Both the position numbers and the translations under genes were made by a program. Under the pieces are notes generated by a model. That model saw only the letters and a list, made by a program, of their open reading frames with translations, did no database searches and had not been told where the DNA came from. Shown here one piece after another: positions 1-10,280 of a stretch of DNA of 64,000 nt. Origin of the DNA: Trichosphaerium sp. ATCC 40318 (lineage: Eukaryota > Discosea > Flabellinia > Trichosidae); NCBI GenBank assembly GCA_038496445.1, contig JALMLS010000210.1, positions 62,001 to 126,000 of the forward strand. The letters run 5' to 3'. The first letter of the stretch is position 1, and every line of letters starts with the position of its first letter.

Positions 1-794
1 CAACACAATTAGTATGTCAAGAGTATTGGTTAAGTGGTAAGCTCAATGGAGAACGTACCAACTGGAACGGTAGAATAATGCTTAACCAAGGTCATTACGT
101 CAATAATGCACAGGAGGGGGAGTACAAGGAGTGGTATTCACACAATGGAAAATTAAAGAAAAAGTGTTTTTATACCAACGGTCATCTTGAAGGAGAGTTC
201 AAAACGTGGTATGACAATGGCCAATTAAGCGAGCAGCATACTAGTGTAAATGGTAAACTAGAAGGAGAATACAAACAATGGCATCATTCAGGACAACTGA
301 GCACACTATGTTATTTTGTTAATAATTTGTGCGAAGGAGAGCACACAATGTGGTATTATAGTGGTCAAGAACAGGCACTGGGCAAATTTCTAAAAGGCAA
401 ACGTGTAGGAGAACATAACCATTGGCATTCTAATGGTCAATTGAAAACTAAAGAAACGTTTGTTAATGGAGTTCATGAAGGATCATACACAAGCTGGCTT
501 GATAATGGAAATATGGAAAGACAGTGCAAATACGTAAAGGGTCATGTTGAAGGAGAAGAGAAGACATGGTATATGAACGGTAACTTAAGGAGTGTTAATC
601 ACTTCGTACATGGTAGAAAAGTAGGAGAGAGCCAAGAATGGTATGAGAACGGTGTATTAGAGAAACAATATCACAGCGTCAACGGTAAATTGGACGGAGA
701 GTTCAAGACGTGGTACAGAGATGGCATTTTGGCGACTCATACTGTTTATGCAAATGGTACAGACATTGGACATAAGCAAGGCATATTAAACTAA
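1..794 (+). CDS. MORN-variant (YwqK-like) repeat protein, 5'-truncated by window edge
   Basis: The reading frame is open from base 3 to the TAA at 792-794, so the true start lies outside the window; the first in-frame ATG (78) is internal to a repeat. The protein is about 11 tandem units of roughly 23 residues with the pattern W-x-x-N/S-G-x-L ... Y/F-V-x-G-K/H-x-x-GE-x-K-x-W. This is the MORN-variant repeat, which folds as beta-hairpins. Such repeats usually act as binding scaffolds, but a partner cannot be told from the sequence. No intron is seen in this part. A paralogous gene lies at 57073-58122, where the repeats follow an F-box-like N-terminus; the missing N-terminus here may be similar (inference). 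Confidence 0.85.
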   Translation, partial: TQLVCQEYWLSGKLNGERTNWNGRIMLNQGHYVNNAQEGEYKEWYSHNGKLKKKCFYTNGHLEGEFKTWYDNGQLSEQHTSVNGKLEGEYKQWHHSGQLSTLCYFVNNLCEGEHTMWYYSGQEQALGKFLKGKRVGEHNHWHSNGQLKTKETFVNGVHEGSYTSWLDNGNMERQCKYVKGHVEGEEKTWYMNGNLRSVNHFVHGRKVGESQEWYENGVLEKQYHSVNGKLDGEFKTWYRDGILATHTVYANGTDIGHKQGILN

Positions 795-1179
795 CTCACG
801 CTAGCTCATCTTTCTAAACTGTTAAAGCTCTAAATTAGTATGTACATTTAGAAGCAAAGACAGATTTGGTAAATCATTGTAACTCACATGCTACAATAGA
901 ATTGTTAGTTTGATATTTCTTACTGTTGTCACAGAGAAAATAAGTTTGTGCGTGGATATTTTCTTATGTTCACATTAGTGGCTTTGTAAGGCAATATAGG
1001 GTCATCTGGATTGCCTTAGTCAATAAAGTGTTCAACTACCATTTGAACTTATCAAGAGAATAGCTAACACTCAACTAATTGTTGTCTTATAGTAGTCAAA
1101 TTGGGAAGTGTGTAATAACAATAGGCAGTTTTATGTACAGCTGGTAAGTTATTTTACTTTGGTTTTGTAAGCAACTTAA
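795..1179. other. Intergenic spacer between convergent genes
   Basis: The spacer holds the presumed 3' ends of the MORN-variant gene and of the membrane-protein gene that converges on it. AATAAA occurs near 1021. I see no coding pattern or repeat. Confidence 0.5.
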
Positions 1180-2474
1180 TTACACTTTATCAGAATAGTT
1201 ATCGTACGTTGTATTTATCTCCTTCTTTAGCTCTTTATTCGGTCTTCCAAGTATAAATAGAATAATACCTGTAGGTAATATCTCCAGAAAGTAAAAATAT
1301 ATAAATGCACCAACTGAGTTTGATAAAGGGTTTGTAGTAAAGTATCTATCAATAACAACATTAAGTGATCGTCCAACAAACAACACTGTGAATATAATTG
1401 CCAATGTTGTCATCTAGAGTATGTCAAAATATCAATTAAAACAAAATAAGCAAGAAAAGAGAAAAGCTGTTAGAGAGGTTTGAACTAGAACCATCTGACA
1501 CAATGAGCAACAGCTGAAAAAGTAGCTTTTTTTGAATATTTAAGCTATTGTTGTTGCAAAGATCTCGGTTTAGCTGCGTACCTTTCTTGAAATAGCAGTT
1601 GTTGATACAGTCCTTACTTTCTTGTGTAGTTTGATATACAGTAATGTTCCAACTACTCCAAATACAATAGCAGTAAACAGATTTAATAATGACGTAAAGC
1701 CTTCCTAAAATTTTACTAATAAGTGTAATTGAGATCACGTGATTCTTCTTTCGTACCTCTATATTCTTTAACAACAATAACGTCTTTATACTTGTTACTT
1801 TAAGAAGAATAACAGCAACCAATGCTCCCCATATAGTGTACATGATGTAGTTAACGAGAATGTAATAAAACCTCAGATCAGATATAAACTGTTTCCCATT
1901 CCTCAGTGGACAAGCGTAAACCATTATCCAACAAAACTGTTAGCAACTTTTTTTTTTTTTGAACTTACCAAAAGAGCACCAATAAAACCTAGAAAATATG
2001 TCAGTATTGTAATCCTACACTGCCAAACGTACATAAGACGAGAAGTATACCATATCAGGTATACCACTAACGAAAAAAGCTGCGCTATCACCGCTTTGGT
2101 CTTTGTCGTAAACAGAAATATCCACATCGTGGTCAAATGCTATTAAAAACACTGTACGCGCTAAAAAAATCACGTGATTAATTTTCTTTTGTTTCTAACG
2201 CGTAATATTTGATAACGTACCAATGAGGGCCAAAGGCATCAAAACTACAACAGAAGTAAGACGAAAAAGAGCAAAAGAAAAGTTTCAACAAAAAAGACAA
2301 CGTACGCAAAATAACTTTGGGTATAGCAAAGCCTGGTTTACAGCGTCTCCATACTATAACGAGTACCACCAGAGAAATTAGCGTTAAAAGTATGTAAACT
2401 GCTGCTGTTATGTAAATAAATATTATCAAAACGCTGTCATCTACTCCTGGTAAATCAACAGGGGCGTCTGTCAT
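1180..2474 (-). CDS. Multi-pass membrane protein, TOM1/THH1/GPR137-like (tentative)
   Basis: The ATG is at 2474 and the stop at 1180, with at least five exons separated by short introns. The N-terminus has a brief acidic stretch followed by a long transmembrane helix (VLIIFIYITAAVYILL) and then WRRCKPGF. Further hydrophobic segments follow at about 2060-1980, 1890-1780, 1700-1640, 1415-1370 and 1310-1240, giving six or seven membrane spans. The C-terminal segment FYFLEILPTGIILFILG resembles the last helix of the TOM1/THH1/GPR137 seven-helix family, where an EILP-type motif precedes the end. Internal exon joins are approximate, and the middle exon near 1580-1700 is Cys-rich. Strand and membrane nature are well supported; the family name is tentative. 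Confidence 0.55.
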
Positions 2475-2766
2475 TATTGTGGTAACAACCCGAAAGTGAT
2501 CTTTCAAAAAAAAAAAAGTCAAAAACTGTATCGGCAACTCAAAGCTTGTGGCTGGATGACATTAGTAAGATAAACTATGTTGGTGTATGATTGTCGGTCA
2601 CGGTGGAGTTGCACACTGTAAGTGGAATTTTGTAGACAGCAAACAATCAGGTGAATATGAACATGTTGTACATATTTTATAGTATACATTCATACTACTA
2701 ATGTGCTACAAAGGGAGCTTGTGGGTATGTTTAAATGGAGAATATGTGATGTTGTCTTGTAGTATT

Positions 2767-3570
2767 TTACAGAATCTTCGTGCTAGACATTGTATTAAAC
2801 ATGTCCATTAGGCCGTCTTTCATACACAGTAAACAAGTTCCATCTCGAGTTAAAAATGCTTGTTGAAAAGTCTTGGACTGAAAAGCGTTAATCGGAGCAT
2901 CATAGTCTTTAGGCCACTGTTGGTCCGTGGCCACTAGCTCCACTTTACTGTTTGTCACTTTTCTGATACTGATCCATCTCCTCAACCCTTCTGTAATGAA
3001 AATAGCTCCATTTACTTTCAATCCCTGTATCTCAAACTCTAAGAGGCACTTCTTGAGCTGTTCAATCACCACATCCGGTACACCTTGACGTCCAGATTGA
3101 AAAATGCAACCTTCTTCGAAAGTCCAAAAACATGGTGCCTCAGGATCAACTGGAGTTTGAAGCTTCCCACTTGTTTGAAACTCCACTGTTGAGGCTAGTT
3201 TTATGGGGTCTCTACCACGTACAGCATACTCAAGCTTCCAGCTGTATGCGCCATCTTCTGGGCCATCACCGTCAATGTTATCATATATTTTGTAATGCAC
3301 ATAGTACTTGGACTGTTTACAAAAGTTTTTCCAAAATACCTCGTAGTGACTCACGTTGTACCATCTTTTACACACTGAAGAAATACGACAGAGGTTTAAA
3401 GGTCCCAGGAGAGTGAATATGGCAAGGAGTTCATCATCTGAGGGTTCGGAGTGGTTTTCCGCCTTAGTTGTTTCGAAAAAAAGTTGTTTTGGCTCCCAGG
3501 GATGTGTTTTTGTCAGGTGTGTTGCTGGAGTGACGACAAGGTTTCCAATGTAGTGAAAGTAGTTGCCCAT
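2767..3570 (-). CDS. F-box domain protein, 267 aa, single exon
   Basis: This is one uninterrupted frame with ATG at 3570 and stop at 2767. Residues about 42-90 read as an F-box: a D-D-E-L-L-A-I-F start, then LGPLNLCRISSVCKRWYNV, followed by FWKNFC. F-box proteins normally bind SKP1 and select substrates for an SCF ubiquitin ligase. The remaining 170 residues hold no repeat I recognise (no LRR, WD or kelch), so the substrate-binding part is uncharacterised. It lies about 390 bp from the U2 snRNA gene on the same strand and is one of at least six F-box-like loci in the window. Confidence 0.8.
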   Translation of the reverse strand: MGNYFHYIGNLVVTPATHLTKTHPWEPKQLFFETTKAENHSEPSDDELLAIFTLLGPLNLCRISSVCKRWYNVSHYEVFWKNFCKQSKYYVHYKIYDNIDGDGPEDGAYSWKLEYAVRGRDPIKLASTVEFQTSGKLQTPVDPEAPCFWTFEEGCIFQSGRQGVPDVVIEQLKKCLLEFEIQGLKVNGAIFITEGLRRWISIRKVTNSKVELVATDQQWPKDYDAPINAFQSKTFQQAFLTRDGTCLLCMKDGLMDMFNTMSSTKIL

Positions 3571-3957
3571 GAGGAAGACGTGATGCGAGTGTTTGTAAAA
3601 ACAAATTTTCTGTTGTTTTGGTGTTACACAACTGTATTCTGTGAACTTAAGACGTTACAGCTTCTCTGAAAATGATGTATACAGAAGCAGGAACGTGTCA
3701 GTTAACTTTTGCTCACAGGGTATTTTTTTAACTTTCACGTTTTATTTGTACCCGTGTTGGCTAGTGTACCTTGTCATGAGGGCAACGAATCGCTATTTTT
3801 TTGAGAAACATAAAATAATTAATCTGCATCGAAGAAAACTTGATACCCCTTGTTGATACAGTTGGAGCAACAGAGATATTTCAACAACTGAAGCCAGCTG
3901 CCTTCATTGAATGTTGTTTAGTCTCAGTTTTTTCTTGTTTTAAAGAGTATGGTTGAC

Positions 3958-4164
3958 CTCGAATGGCGGGTAGTGCAACACCATGTAGATCATTGCAACG
4001 AGGAGTTGTTAAACAGGCAAGCCTGCAACGGTTCCAAGAAGCCCAAAATAAAAAATTAGCATAAACGGTTTCGTGCTTCCCATAGGAATAACACCAACAG
4101 CGTTTAAACTGCTGAGAACAGATACTACACTTGATCTTAGCCAAAAGGCCGAGAAGAGGTTGAT
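3958..4164 (-). ncRNA. U2 spliceosomal snRNA
   Basis: Reading the minus strand from 4164, stem I and the conserved core are canonical: CTTCTCGGCCTTTTGGCTAA, then GATCAAGTGTAGTATCTGTT. The latter contains GTGTAGTA, which pairs with the intron branch site. A stem-loop IIa (CAGC..GCTG) follows. Near 4045 is an Sm-type site (AATTTTTATTTTGG), and near 3980 the stem-loop IV signature GGTGTTGCACTACC, which in other eukaryotes binds U2A'/U2B''. All parts are in the expected order over about 205 nt. The exact 5' and 3' ends are estimates. It fits the intron-rich genes around it. Confidence 0.95.
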
Positions 4165-4830
4165 TAAATAGATGTGAAACAGAGTTGTACATTAGAGAAT
4201 GAACAACTTTTTTTGTGGGATGTTAAAAGATAAGACATCGAATTGCATAAAATGTTAATGCATGCAGAAATACTTCTATGTGTAAACGCAGCGTACACTG
4301 GCTTTTTTCCTTTGCATCATCACATGACTTTCTCCATGAAATCTCTTTGAAAACCGCTTAATCGATTAAGGTAACCTCTTTTTCACTTTATTCTCACAAT
4401 TTCTAATGTACAGCGGTTTTTTCGATATAAATCACGTGTATTCTCTCACCCATAAATTACCCACACCAAGTAATTTAAGGGATGCACATTGAGAAGTCAT
4501 CGCAGTAAACAAACATAAAGTGATACTGAAGCGCTATTTACAAGTTTTACAGTTACATTAGTGATGCATCGTTCCGAGAAAAGCTGAACTTGTTTAACAA
4601 TTTGGCGCTCCTAGTATTTAAAGTACACAACTTCATCAAACGTGTTCATACGAAAGGGCACGTTTGCTTGAATTGGTGCTATTTCTGCTTCTTTTGTAAT
4701 GACGTGCCATTCTGCTGTTGTTGGCGATCGTTCTAGAGGTGTTGAACCCTATTGCGTTAGCTTCTTTGTGTTTTGTTTTCGCCCATTTGAAGATTCATTG
4801 TCTTCGAATACTATTTAAGAACCTTTTAAT
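4165..4830. other. Spacer upstream of U2 snRNA
   Basis: This is the 5' flank of the U2 gene, so its promoter should lie in the first few hundred bases, but I cannot identify a conserved element. It ends at a TAAT run next to the MITE-like element. No gene is supported. Confidence 0.4.
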
Positions 4831-5602
4831 ATTGTCTGTTTCATTCAAGTTTTGAGACAGACTGACTTTTAGCAAAAAAAATCCAGTTTCTGCTCGATCT
4901 GTCAGATCTGACGGATTTGACACTTCTGACAGATCTTGCAAATTGTCATTTTTTTAAATGTGATCTACCCTCACGCCTGTCCAGTGAATCCAACCGTTTC
5001 AAACCCACGTGATTTAACAAACCCCTGAGAGCAAACTTTTTTATTTACATATTTGACACCTAGCGGCGTTTACAAAGCCTATAGCAACGCTGGTGGTGTT
5101 TTGGGGCTGTTTTGACGTTGTTACACCTTCATTGCTGCTTGGATGCTACCATAGCGCTTCTGTTAGCGTGGGGTAGGCGCTAGCGTAGCGCTAGTAAGTT
5201 ATACACGTACGTTGATTTTTTGAAGCAAAACATACAGCAAACAGTGTTTGAGGCATTCATACTGTGTTTGGCGGTAATGCGATAGCTTTGTAGGACATCA
5301 TACCTTTTTAATTCGCTTTTAGCGCATTGAACACCTCTGTGGTTTGATCGTACCGTGTACAGTTGGCGTAGGTAAAATACTGCGATCACCTTCCATGGTC
5401 TGTTGAAACTTACATTGAAAATTTTGCTATCACTTACCGTAAGGTACCTAAGTCATACAATGAAGGACAACATTATAACACAAATAGTTCACATTGTGAT
5501 AGATCTACACCATTTGACAGAAGTGTCAGATCTTGCTAGATCTGCTAAAAGTGTTAAAAACTCACTTTCTAGAAAATATTAAACTTGAATGAGGCAGACA
5601 AT
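4831..5602. mobile_element. MITE-like non-autonomous element, 772 bp
   Basis: The ends are inverted repeats. The left end reads ATTGTCTGTTTCATTCAAGT and the right end, on the other strand, ATTGTCTGCCTCATTCAAGT: 18 of 20 identical. Both flanks carry AAT directly next to the repeats (4828-4830 and 5603-5605), which looks like a 3-bp target duplication. Inside both ends are further related stretches rich in AGATCT/GTCAGATC palindromes (about 4890-4940 and 5515-5550). The interior has no convincing gene; a 69-codon frame at 5180-5389 shows no recognisable pattern. This is most likely a non-autonomous DNA transposon. Its ends differ from those of the 6.3-11.0 kb transposon, so that element probably did not mobilise it. 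Confidence 0.7.
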
Positions 5603-5652
5603 AATGTAATAAATAATTACCAATACATTTCTGTCCTAATAACCAGCCACAT

Positions 5653-6285
5653 CTAGAGCTCTGTACAACATTGCGTGTTGAAAACAGCAGAAAAGTTGAC
5701 ATTGAAGTCAAGAATTGAGTAGTAATGAAAATATGAGTTTGCTTTAGTCAATGTACTGGTATCATCATCTAAGTATGCTCCTTTTATCATATGAGAAGTG
5801 AATAACAGCCGTAGGTACTCAAAACTAGAGTCCGTTGTGGCTAGAAAGAAAGTGTTAGTTCCATTCAAAAAGGTATATGTACCTTGAGTCGTCTTCAAAC
5901 AGCAGAAGTTGTTGGAATCTCTGATTCATTACCTGTGAAGTTAGTGAATGTCGTCCCCTTGGCGTTTATGGAACTGGTGGAATTATGTACACGCTTTTTG
6001 GATCGGAGTGATATGAATGGATCGTTGTGAGAGATGATGTATTGATGAACACTAAAATAAACGGTTTAATTTGCTTATTCACAAGAAAACTGTAAAGGCG
6101 AAACACGCAATAAATCGTTTGTTGTAGCTTTGAGAGCAAATAAAGCGCGATAAGCTTCACATACTGTTGACATGCTTCCAATATCGATGTAGACGCAAAA
6201 TTAGGTCGTGTACTAACCTGCCAAGCCAATATATCTTCAAGAATCTGTTTTTTCTTCACAAACAGCTAGTCTCAAGTGCATCAAA
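5653..6285 (-). pseudogene. Truncated copy of the X-Y gene pair (copy C)
   Basis: On the minus strand, sequence from the early exons of gene X (KKKQILEDILAWQ, then VHQYIISHNDPFISL up to the NFTG junction) runs straight into the last exon of gene Y (NTFFLATTDSSFEYLRLLF to HYYSILDF). The F-box, the rest of X and the first part of Y are missing compared with copies A and B. Exon 1 of X is also missing: the homology stops at 6285, where the transposon begins. The remnant is therefore a deletion fusion, broken at its 5' end by or before the insertion. A surviving short chimeric product cannot be excluded. Confidence 0.75.
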
Positions 6286-6343
6286 GGAATTGACTCAGAT
6301 TATCGATAAAGTTTTCTATCGATAATTTTTTTGTCAGGTGACA
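6286..6343 (+). repeat. Left terminal inverted repeat of the transposon
   Basis: Its first 47 bases differ from the right repeat at about two positions. It contains an internal inverted repeat (ATTATCGATA ... TATCGATAAT, 6299-6325) that could form a hairpin or a symmetric protein-binding site. Confidence 0.88.
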
Positions 6344-6357
6344 GAGACGTCAAGTTT

Positions 6358-6430
6358 CCGGCTGTTTTACCGGCTCTAGAATGAGTGCCGGCCTTGTACT
6401 ACTGTACCTAATTCCGGCCATTTTGCCGGC
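6358..6430. repeat. Left subterminal array of five GCCGG/CCGGC sites
   Basis: CCGGC or GCCGG cores occur near 6358, 6370, 6389, 6414 and 6426. The matching array lies at the other end of the element. These are probably transposase or accessory-protein binding sites (inference). Confidence 0.75.
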
Positions 6431-6480
6431 AGTAAATAAACAGTAAACAATAGATTATAAGAAAAACAGTGGCGTTTATT

Positions 6481-7971
6481 TCATTGTTCCTCATCATATT
6501 GTGGATGGAATTCGCTGTCTGAAGTTCCGTCACTGTCAACATACTGGTCTATGTCTTCAAGTTCTGTTTTGTCCCTGTCGTTCGCTCTAAGAGTACCACC
6601 ACGAGCAGCATGGAAATCAGCACTCTCTGATTCATACTTAGAGTAGTACGTTGATGTAGCTGGCGCTGTTGGGTCTACTCTATCCCATCGCTGTGTAGTT
6701 GGTTTCTTCAATCTCAAAGGTGAGCCATCGTATACATCTGCTGCAAATGACTCCCTTCTGTTGCCTTCATTATATTTTGGTGGACGACGAATGCTATCTA
6801 TAATAGCCGCATTACCACTTTCGGTGACAATTCTAGCATGATGTCTTGTATTCTGCTTTTTTTTTTTTTTTTCAGCTTGCTCTTTTCTTCGGGCCTTCCT
6901 TTGTTTTCTCTCATCTTCAATTTCTTTTTCTCTTGTCTTTACCCTACCAGCGAGTTTACGGTTATGCTTTTGTACACTCTTCAAGGAATTATTAATGGCA
7001 CCAAGCTCATCCATGCGTTTTTGTAGCTCTAGTTCAGTGGGCGGTAGTCCTTCAGGGTTTGCAACAGGCCTCTTACAAAAATCAAGAGTATCAGCCTGAT
7101 ACTTAGCAAACATAGCAATTCGTTGTCGTTTAGCTACAAAAACTCTGAGAAAGAATACAAAAAAAATGTACTTACGCCTATCGCTGGGGTTACACCGAGT
7201 CTTGGACATTTTGGAGATACATATTGATAAAAATCGATTGTACTGTGAGTATTTGAATTCCACATCCATAAGTATATCAGTTACACGCTCTGCTAATTTA
7301 TCGGCTTCTTGGTCTAAAAATAGGAGATCAACAAAAATTTATAAATTTTTACTTCATACTATTATTTGGTACGTCTCTCGCTAGTTGATGATTCAAGTGT
7401 TGCACAACAGTTGTATCATTAAAGACATTGTACGGTTCTGAAAAATCTGTGTGAGTTGGTGGACGTGTTGTTGTTTTCTTTTTTGGGAGTGGTGGAATTG
7501 CAGTTTTTGGTTCAGTTTGTTTTGCCGGTATACTTTTGGTTGGCGTGCTGTTGTTTGAGCGTGGACATGGTAACTGTGTGGAATTAGTTGTTGTACTTCG
7601 TAAGTGTACTTGCGTTGTGTTTGAGTCGATATGCACGAAAACGGTACTTCATTTGGGCATGACCAATTGGTACACACTGAAAGTACGCGGAAAAGTATAA
7701 CGCTATCTTACCCCAGAAACCTAATTTGTGTGTTAGGTGAGCCGCAACTTCTGTTAATACCTTTATTAATATCTTTAAGAGGTCCAGTGAGAGCAGCATG
7801 TATCCATCGATAGTGATGTTGTTTCAGCTTTTTTATATCTTCAGCAAGAGCGTTGTAGTTTACTGCTGGTGAACCATTTGACTGAACATCGTATTTACGA
7901 AAGATAGATTGAACAAGGTTACACAGTTCATCATCTGTTTGCTCTTTTGGTTCATCCTCAGGTTTTTCCAT
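6481..7971 (-). CDS. Transposon ORF1: acidic/coiled-coil protein of unknown function
   Basis: The ATG is at 7971 and the stop at 6481. Phase-consistent introns lie at about 7703-7640, 7383-7319 and 7173-7138. The N-terminus is acidic (MEKPEDEPKEQTDDEL) followed by a helical stretch with NYNALAEDIKKLKQHHYRW. A Thr/Pro/Lys-rich linker follows, then a helical segment, then a strongly basic coiled coil (about 6850-6960, ending in a poly-Lys run), and finally a region rich in Arg, Ser, Asp and Tyr. In PIF/Harbinger elements the second protein is a Myb-like DNA-binding partner that carries the transposase into the nucleus. ORF1 might play that part, but I do not see a clear Myb tryptophan pattern. 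It is divergent from the transposase gene, 75 bp away. Confidence 0.65.
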
Positions 7972-8045
7972 CGGAAATTTATAAATTTGGTGAACTCAAA
8001 GACAAATTAGGTAATCTAGTGCCCACGCTTTGTTCCATTTTTGCT
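7972..8045. promoter_or_regulatory. Probable bidirectional promoter of ORF1 and transposase
   Basis: Only 74 bp separate the ORF1 start codon (7971, minus) from the first in-frame ATG of the transposase (8046, plus). The gap contains the AT palindrome AAATTTATAAATTT at 7976-7989, the same motif found in the introns of this element. Confidence 0.45.
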
Positions 8046-8958
8046 ATGAACAAACTGTGGACACTAGATTACGTGTCCAATTGGAAGTGTCACGCACAAA
8101 CAGGAGTTCCTAAATGGGCACTAAAGCATGTCTATTACAAATACTTGGTAAAGACAAAGTATACTCAACGTGAAATGTATCTGGTATATAGATACATTCA
8201 TGCGTACCCAACTTGGCGTAGATTGGATGAAATTGGAGTAAAGTCACAGCCATATTTTCTTGAAAACTTGGTTCCGTTGATGCACTTGATGGGAGAAGTC
8301 CTAGATGAGATTATTTGGGAAGAACGTTTGTAAGTTCACAACACTTTGCAACTTTATAAATTTATTTTCTAGAAATCCCTTCAATCATGGGGAACACTTC
8401 CCATACAGAGTAACATGTATTGTAGATACATTACCTGTGCGCATAAACAAACCAAGCTTGTCCGCTATTCGCTCCCGATTTTATTCGGGTAAATATAAAG
8501 ACTGTGTTGTGAAAGTACTCCTCGGAGTTTCTTTTTTAGGCACTATCTTAGTCTTCTCTTCTCCTCATTTGGGTACGCTGTGGGACGGGTATATATGGAA
8601 TAATGCCATAGCAACACATCCAACCTTTGATTGGGAGGTATTTCTAGGTGACGGCGCCTTCAATGTGATTCCGGGCAACGAGCACTTTGTTCTACCCTAT
8701 TCAACTGGTAGGACAAGAATACCACTCACAAGGGCGCAAAATCGCTTTAACGCATTGATGCAAAACTATCGTGGACGTGTTGAGCATGTGAATGGGTATT
8801 TCGATAGACACGGAATGTTTAAGCAACGTTTTCGCGGAACATTGTACGTGTTGGAGTCGTGCTTGTATATTACAGCACATACATCCAACATAGTTCTAAA
8901 GCGGCGACTTAGATACAATCCTATTGGTCCCTGGCCTCACCACGAATGTGCACAATAA
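8046..8958 (+). CDS. DDE transposase (DDE_Tnp_4 / PIF-Harbinger-like)
   Basis: Two exons are joined across a short intron (about 8331-8373) ending in TTCTAG. The stop is TAA at 8956-8958, giving about 290 residues. The catalytic triad is visible: first Asp in CIVDTLPVRI, second Asp in FLGDGAFNVIP, and Glu in RGRVEHVNGYF. The surrounding order also fits the family: KPSL..R..YSGKYKD after the first Asp, VVKVLLGVSFLGTILVFSSP, and an N-R-x-R-G-R-V-E run before the Glu. The 97-residue N-terminus is helical. The frame upstream of 8046 stays open to about 7947 but without an ATG, so the first ATG was chosen. The enzyme should cut and paste the element at its terminal repeats. Confidence 0.85.
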
Positions 8959-8995
8959 ACAATGTGTTCACAAAAAATTGATAAATTTATTTATT

Positions 8996-10220
8996 TTAGT
9001 TTGTCATATTTACATCTGATGAAGTATTTGAGTAGGTTGTATTAACTACATACCTCATACTTTGTTTTCGTGCTTCTTCTTGGTGTTCTTGTCTTGCTTC
9101 TTCTCGTTGTTTACGTTCTTTCTGCTGTTGATACATTTGCATATTCATACGCTCAAATTCATCTGGTGTTTGGGGAAGTTGTGGTGGTGGTTGACCTTGC
9201 TGTTGCACTCTTTCCATCTCCGCAGCTTGTTTTTGAATAGCTATTTCCATTTCTGCTGCAAGTTGTCGCTCTTCTTTTTGCTTTGTCTCAGCTAAAGTGT
9301 TAAGCAAAAAAAGTGATAAATTGATAAATTTATCACAGCGAACTTACTTCTATGGTTGCTGTATTTAATAGCAAGTTCTCGTGTTGGTCCTGGTGATGAG
9401 TGTGCTAAACTGTGAGTAAGTATAATATTATACTGCTACATACAGTACCTCGATTATGCATTGACGGAACCTGTTTTTTAGCACTTCTTTTTATTGCAGT
9501 GTTTCCGTGCCGTATAAGTTTCTGTATCATTTCGTCTGTTTGAAGACACAAGATAGTAAGTAGTTGTGCTTCATACTTTTCTGCGTTTTCTTGTCCCGTT
9601 GTAAGCACTTTCTTGCATACTTGAAGATCGGCTTCAAGAATAACAGGTACATTTGGAGCTTCGGTGCACCCATCTGGTAGTATTGGCTCTGTTGCAAATG
9701 CTGCCATGCATCCTTTACGCCCACCTGGCCATGTCCAGTTGTCAAAGCGTTTTCCAAGGTACAATACAACTCGCTGAAAAAAGTCAATTTGAAGAAATTG
9801 ATAAATTTATGACGTACTGCATCAGAAGGTAGTACACATTTATCAACGTGGTACCGTACCAATCCACCTCGTAGCGATTTGGGCTTAAAGTACGCAATTG
9901 TAGTTGAACTACCCATACGAAACGCATAGCCTATGAACACGTTGACTCTAACACCGTCAACACGTAAAAATGCAATAAGATCTCCAGTATGGCATGCTTT
10001 TGGGTTTATTATATCAAACCAACTCTCAAAAGGTACGCTTGAATCAGCTTCTATTGGTTCTGTGGTAGTTTCCGCGTGACTTGACAGTTCTGGGTCGCTA
10101 ATCTATTGTGATAGCGTTAGAAATCGAAACTGTGAATTGTGAACGCACGAGATTAGCAGCAGACATGAACGCTGCCATATCTAAGGGGTTTTTGGATTCC
10201 AAGTCCGTTTGTTGTTCCAT
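8996..10220 (-). CDS. Transposon ORF3: unknown protein with C-terminal Gln/Glu coiled coil
   Basis: The ATG is at 10220 and the stop at 8996, only 37 bp from the convergent transposase stop. Exons join in phase across introns near 10147-10103, 9823-9778, 9450-9410 and 9345-9300. The N-terminal half has a compact beta-rich look: GDLIAFLRVDGVRVNVFIGY, then a basic segment (YFKPKSLRGGLVRYHVDKC), then LYLGKRFDNWTWPGGRKGC. A helical middle follows, and the last 100 residues are rich in Gln, Glu and Arg (AEMERVQQQGQPPPQLPQ). The first part could be a small barrel fold of the bromo-adjacent or Tudor type, but that is a guess. I do not recognise a homologue. Confidence 0.65.
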
Positions 10221-10280
10221 TTGTGCTTGGTTATTGACTTTGGAAAGTCTAAGTTGGTAAACTGAGGTAAACAAACGAAA

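Noticed and set aside
3132-3669. Three overlapping plus-strand frames
   Set aside because: They are antisense to the F-box gene at 2767-3570 and have no domain pattern.
3881-4192. 103-codon minus-strand frame
   Set aside because: It covers the U2 snRNA gene, so the open frame is incidental.
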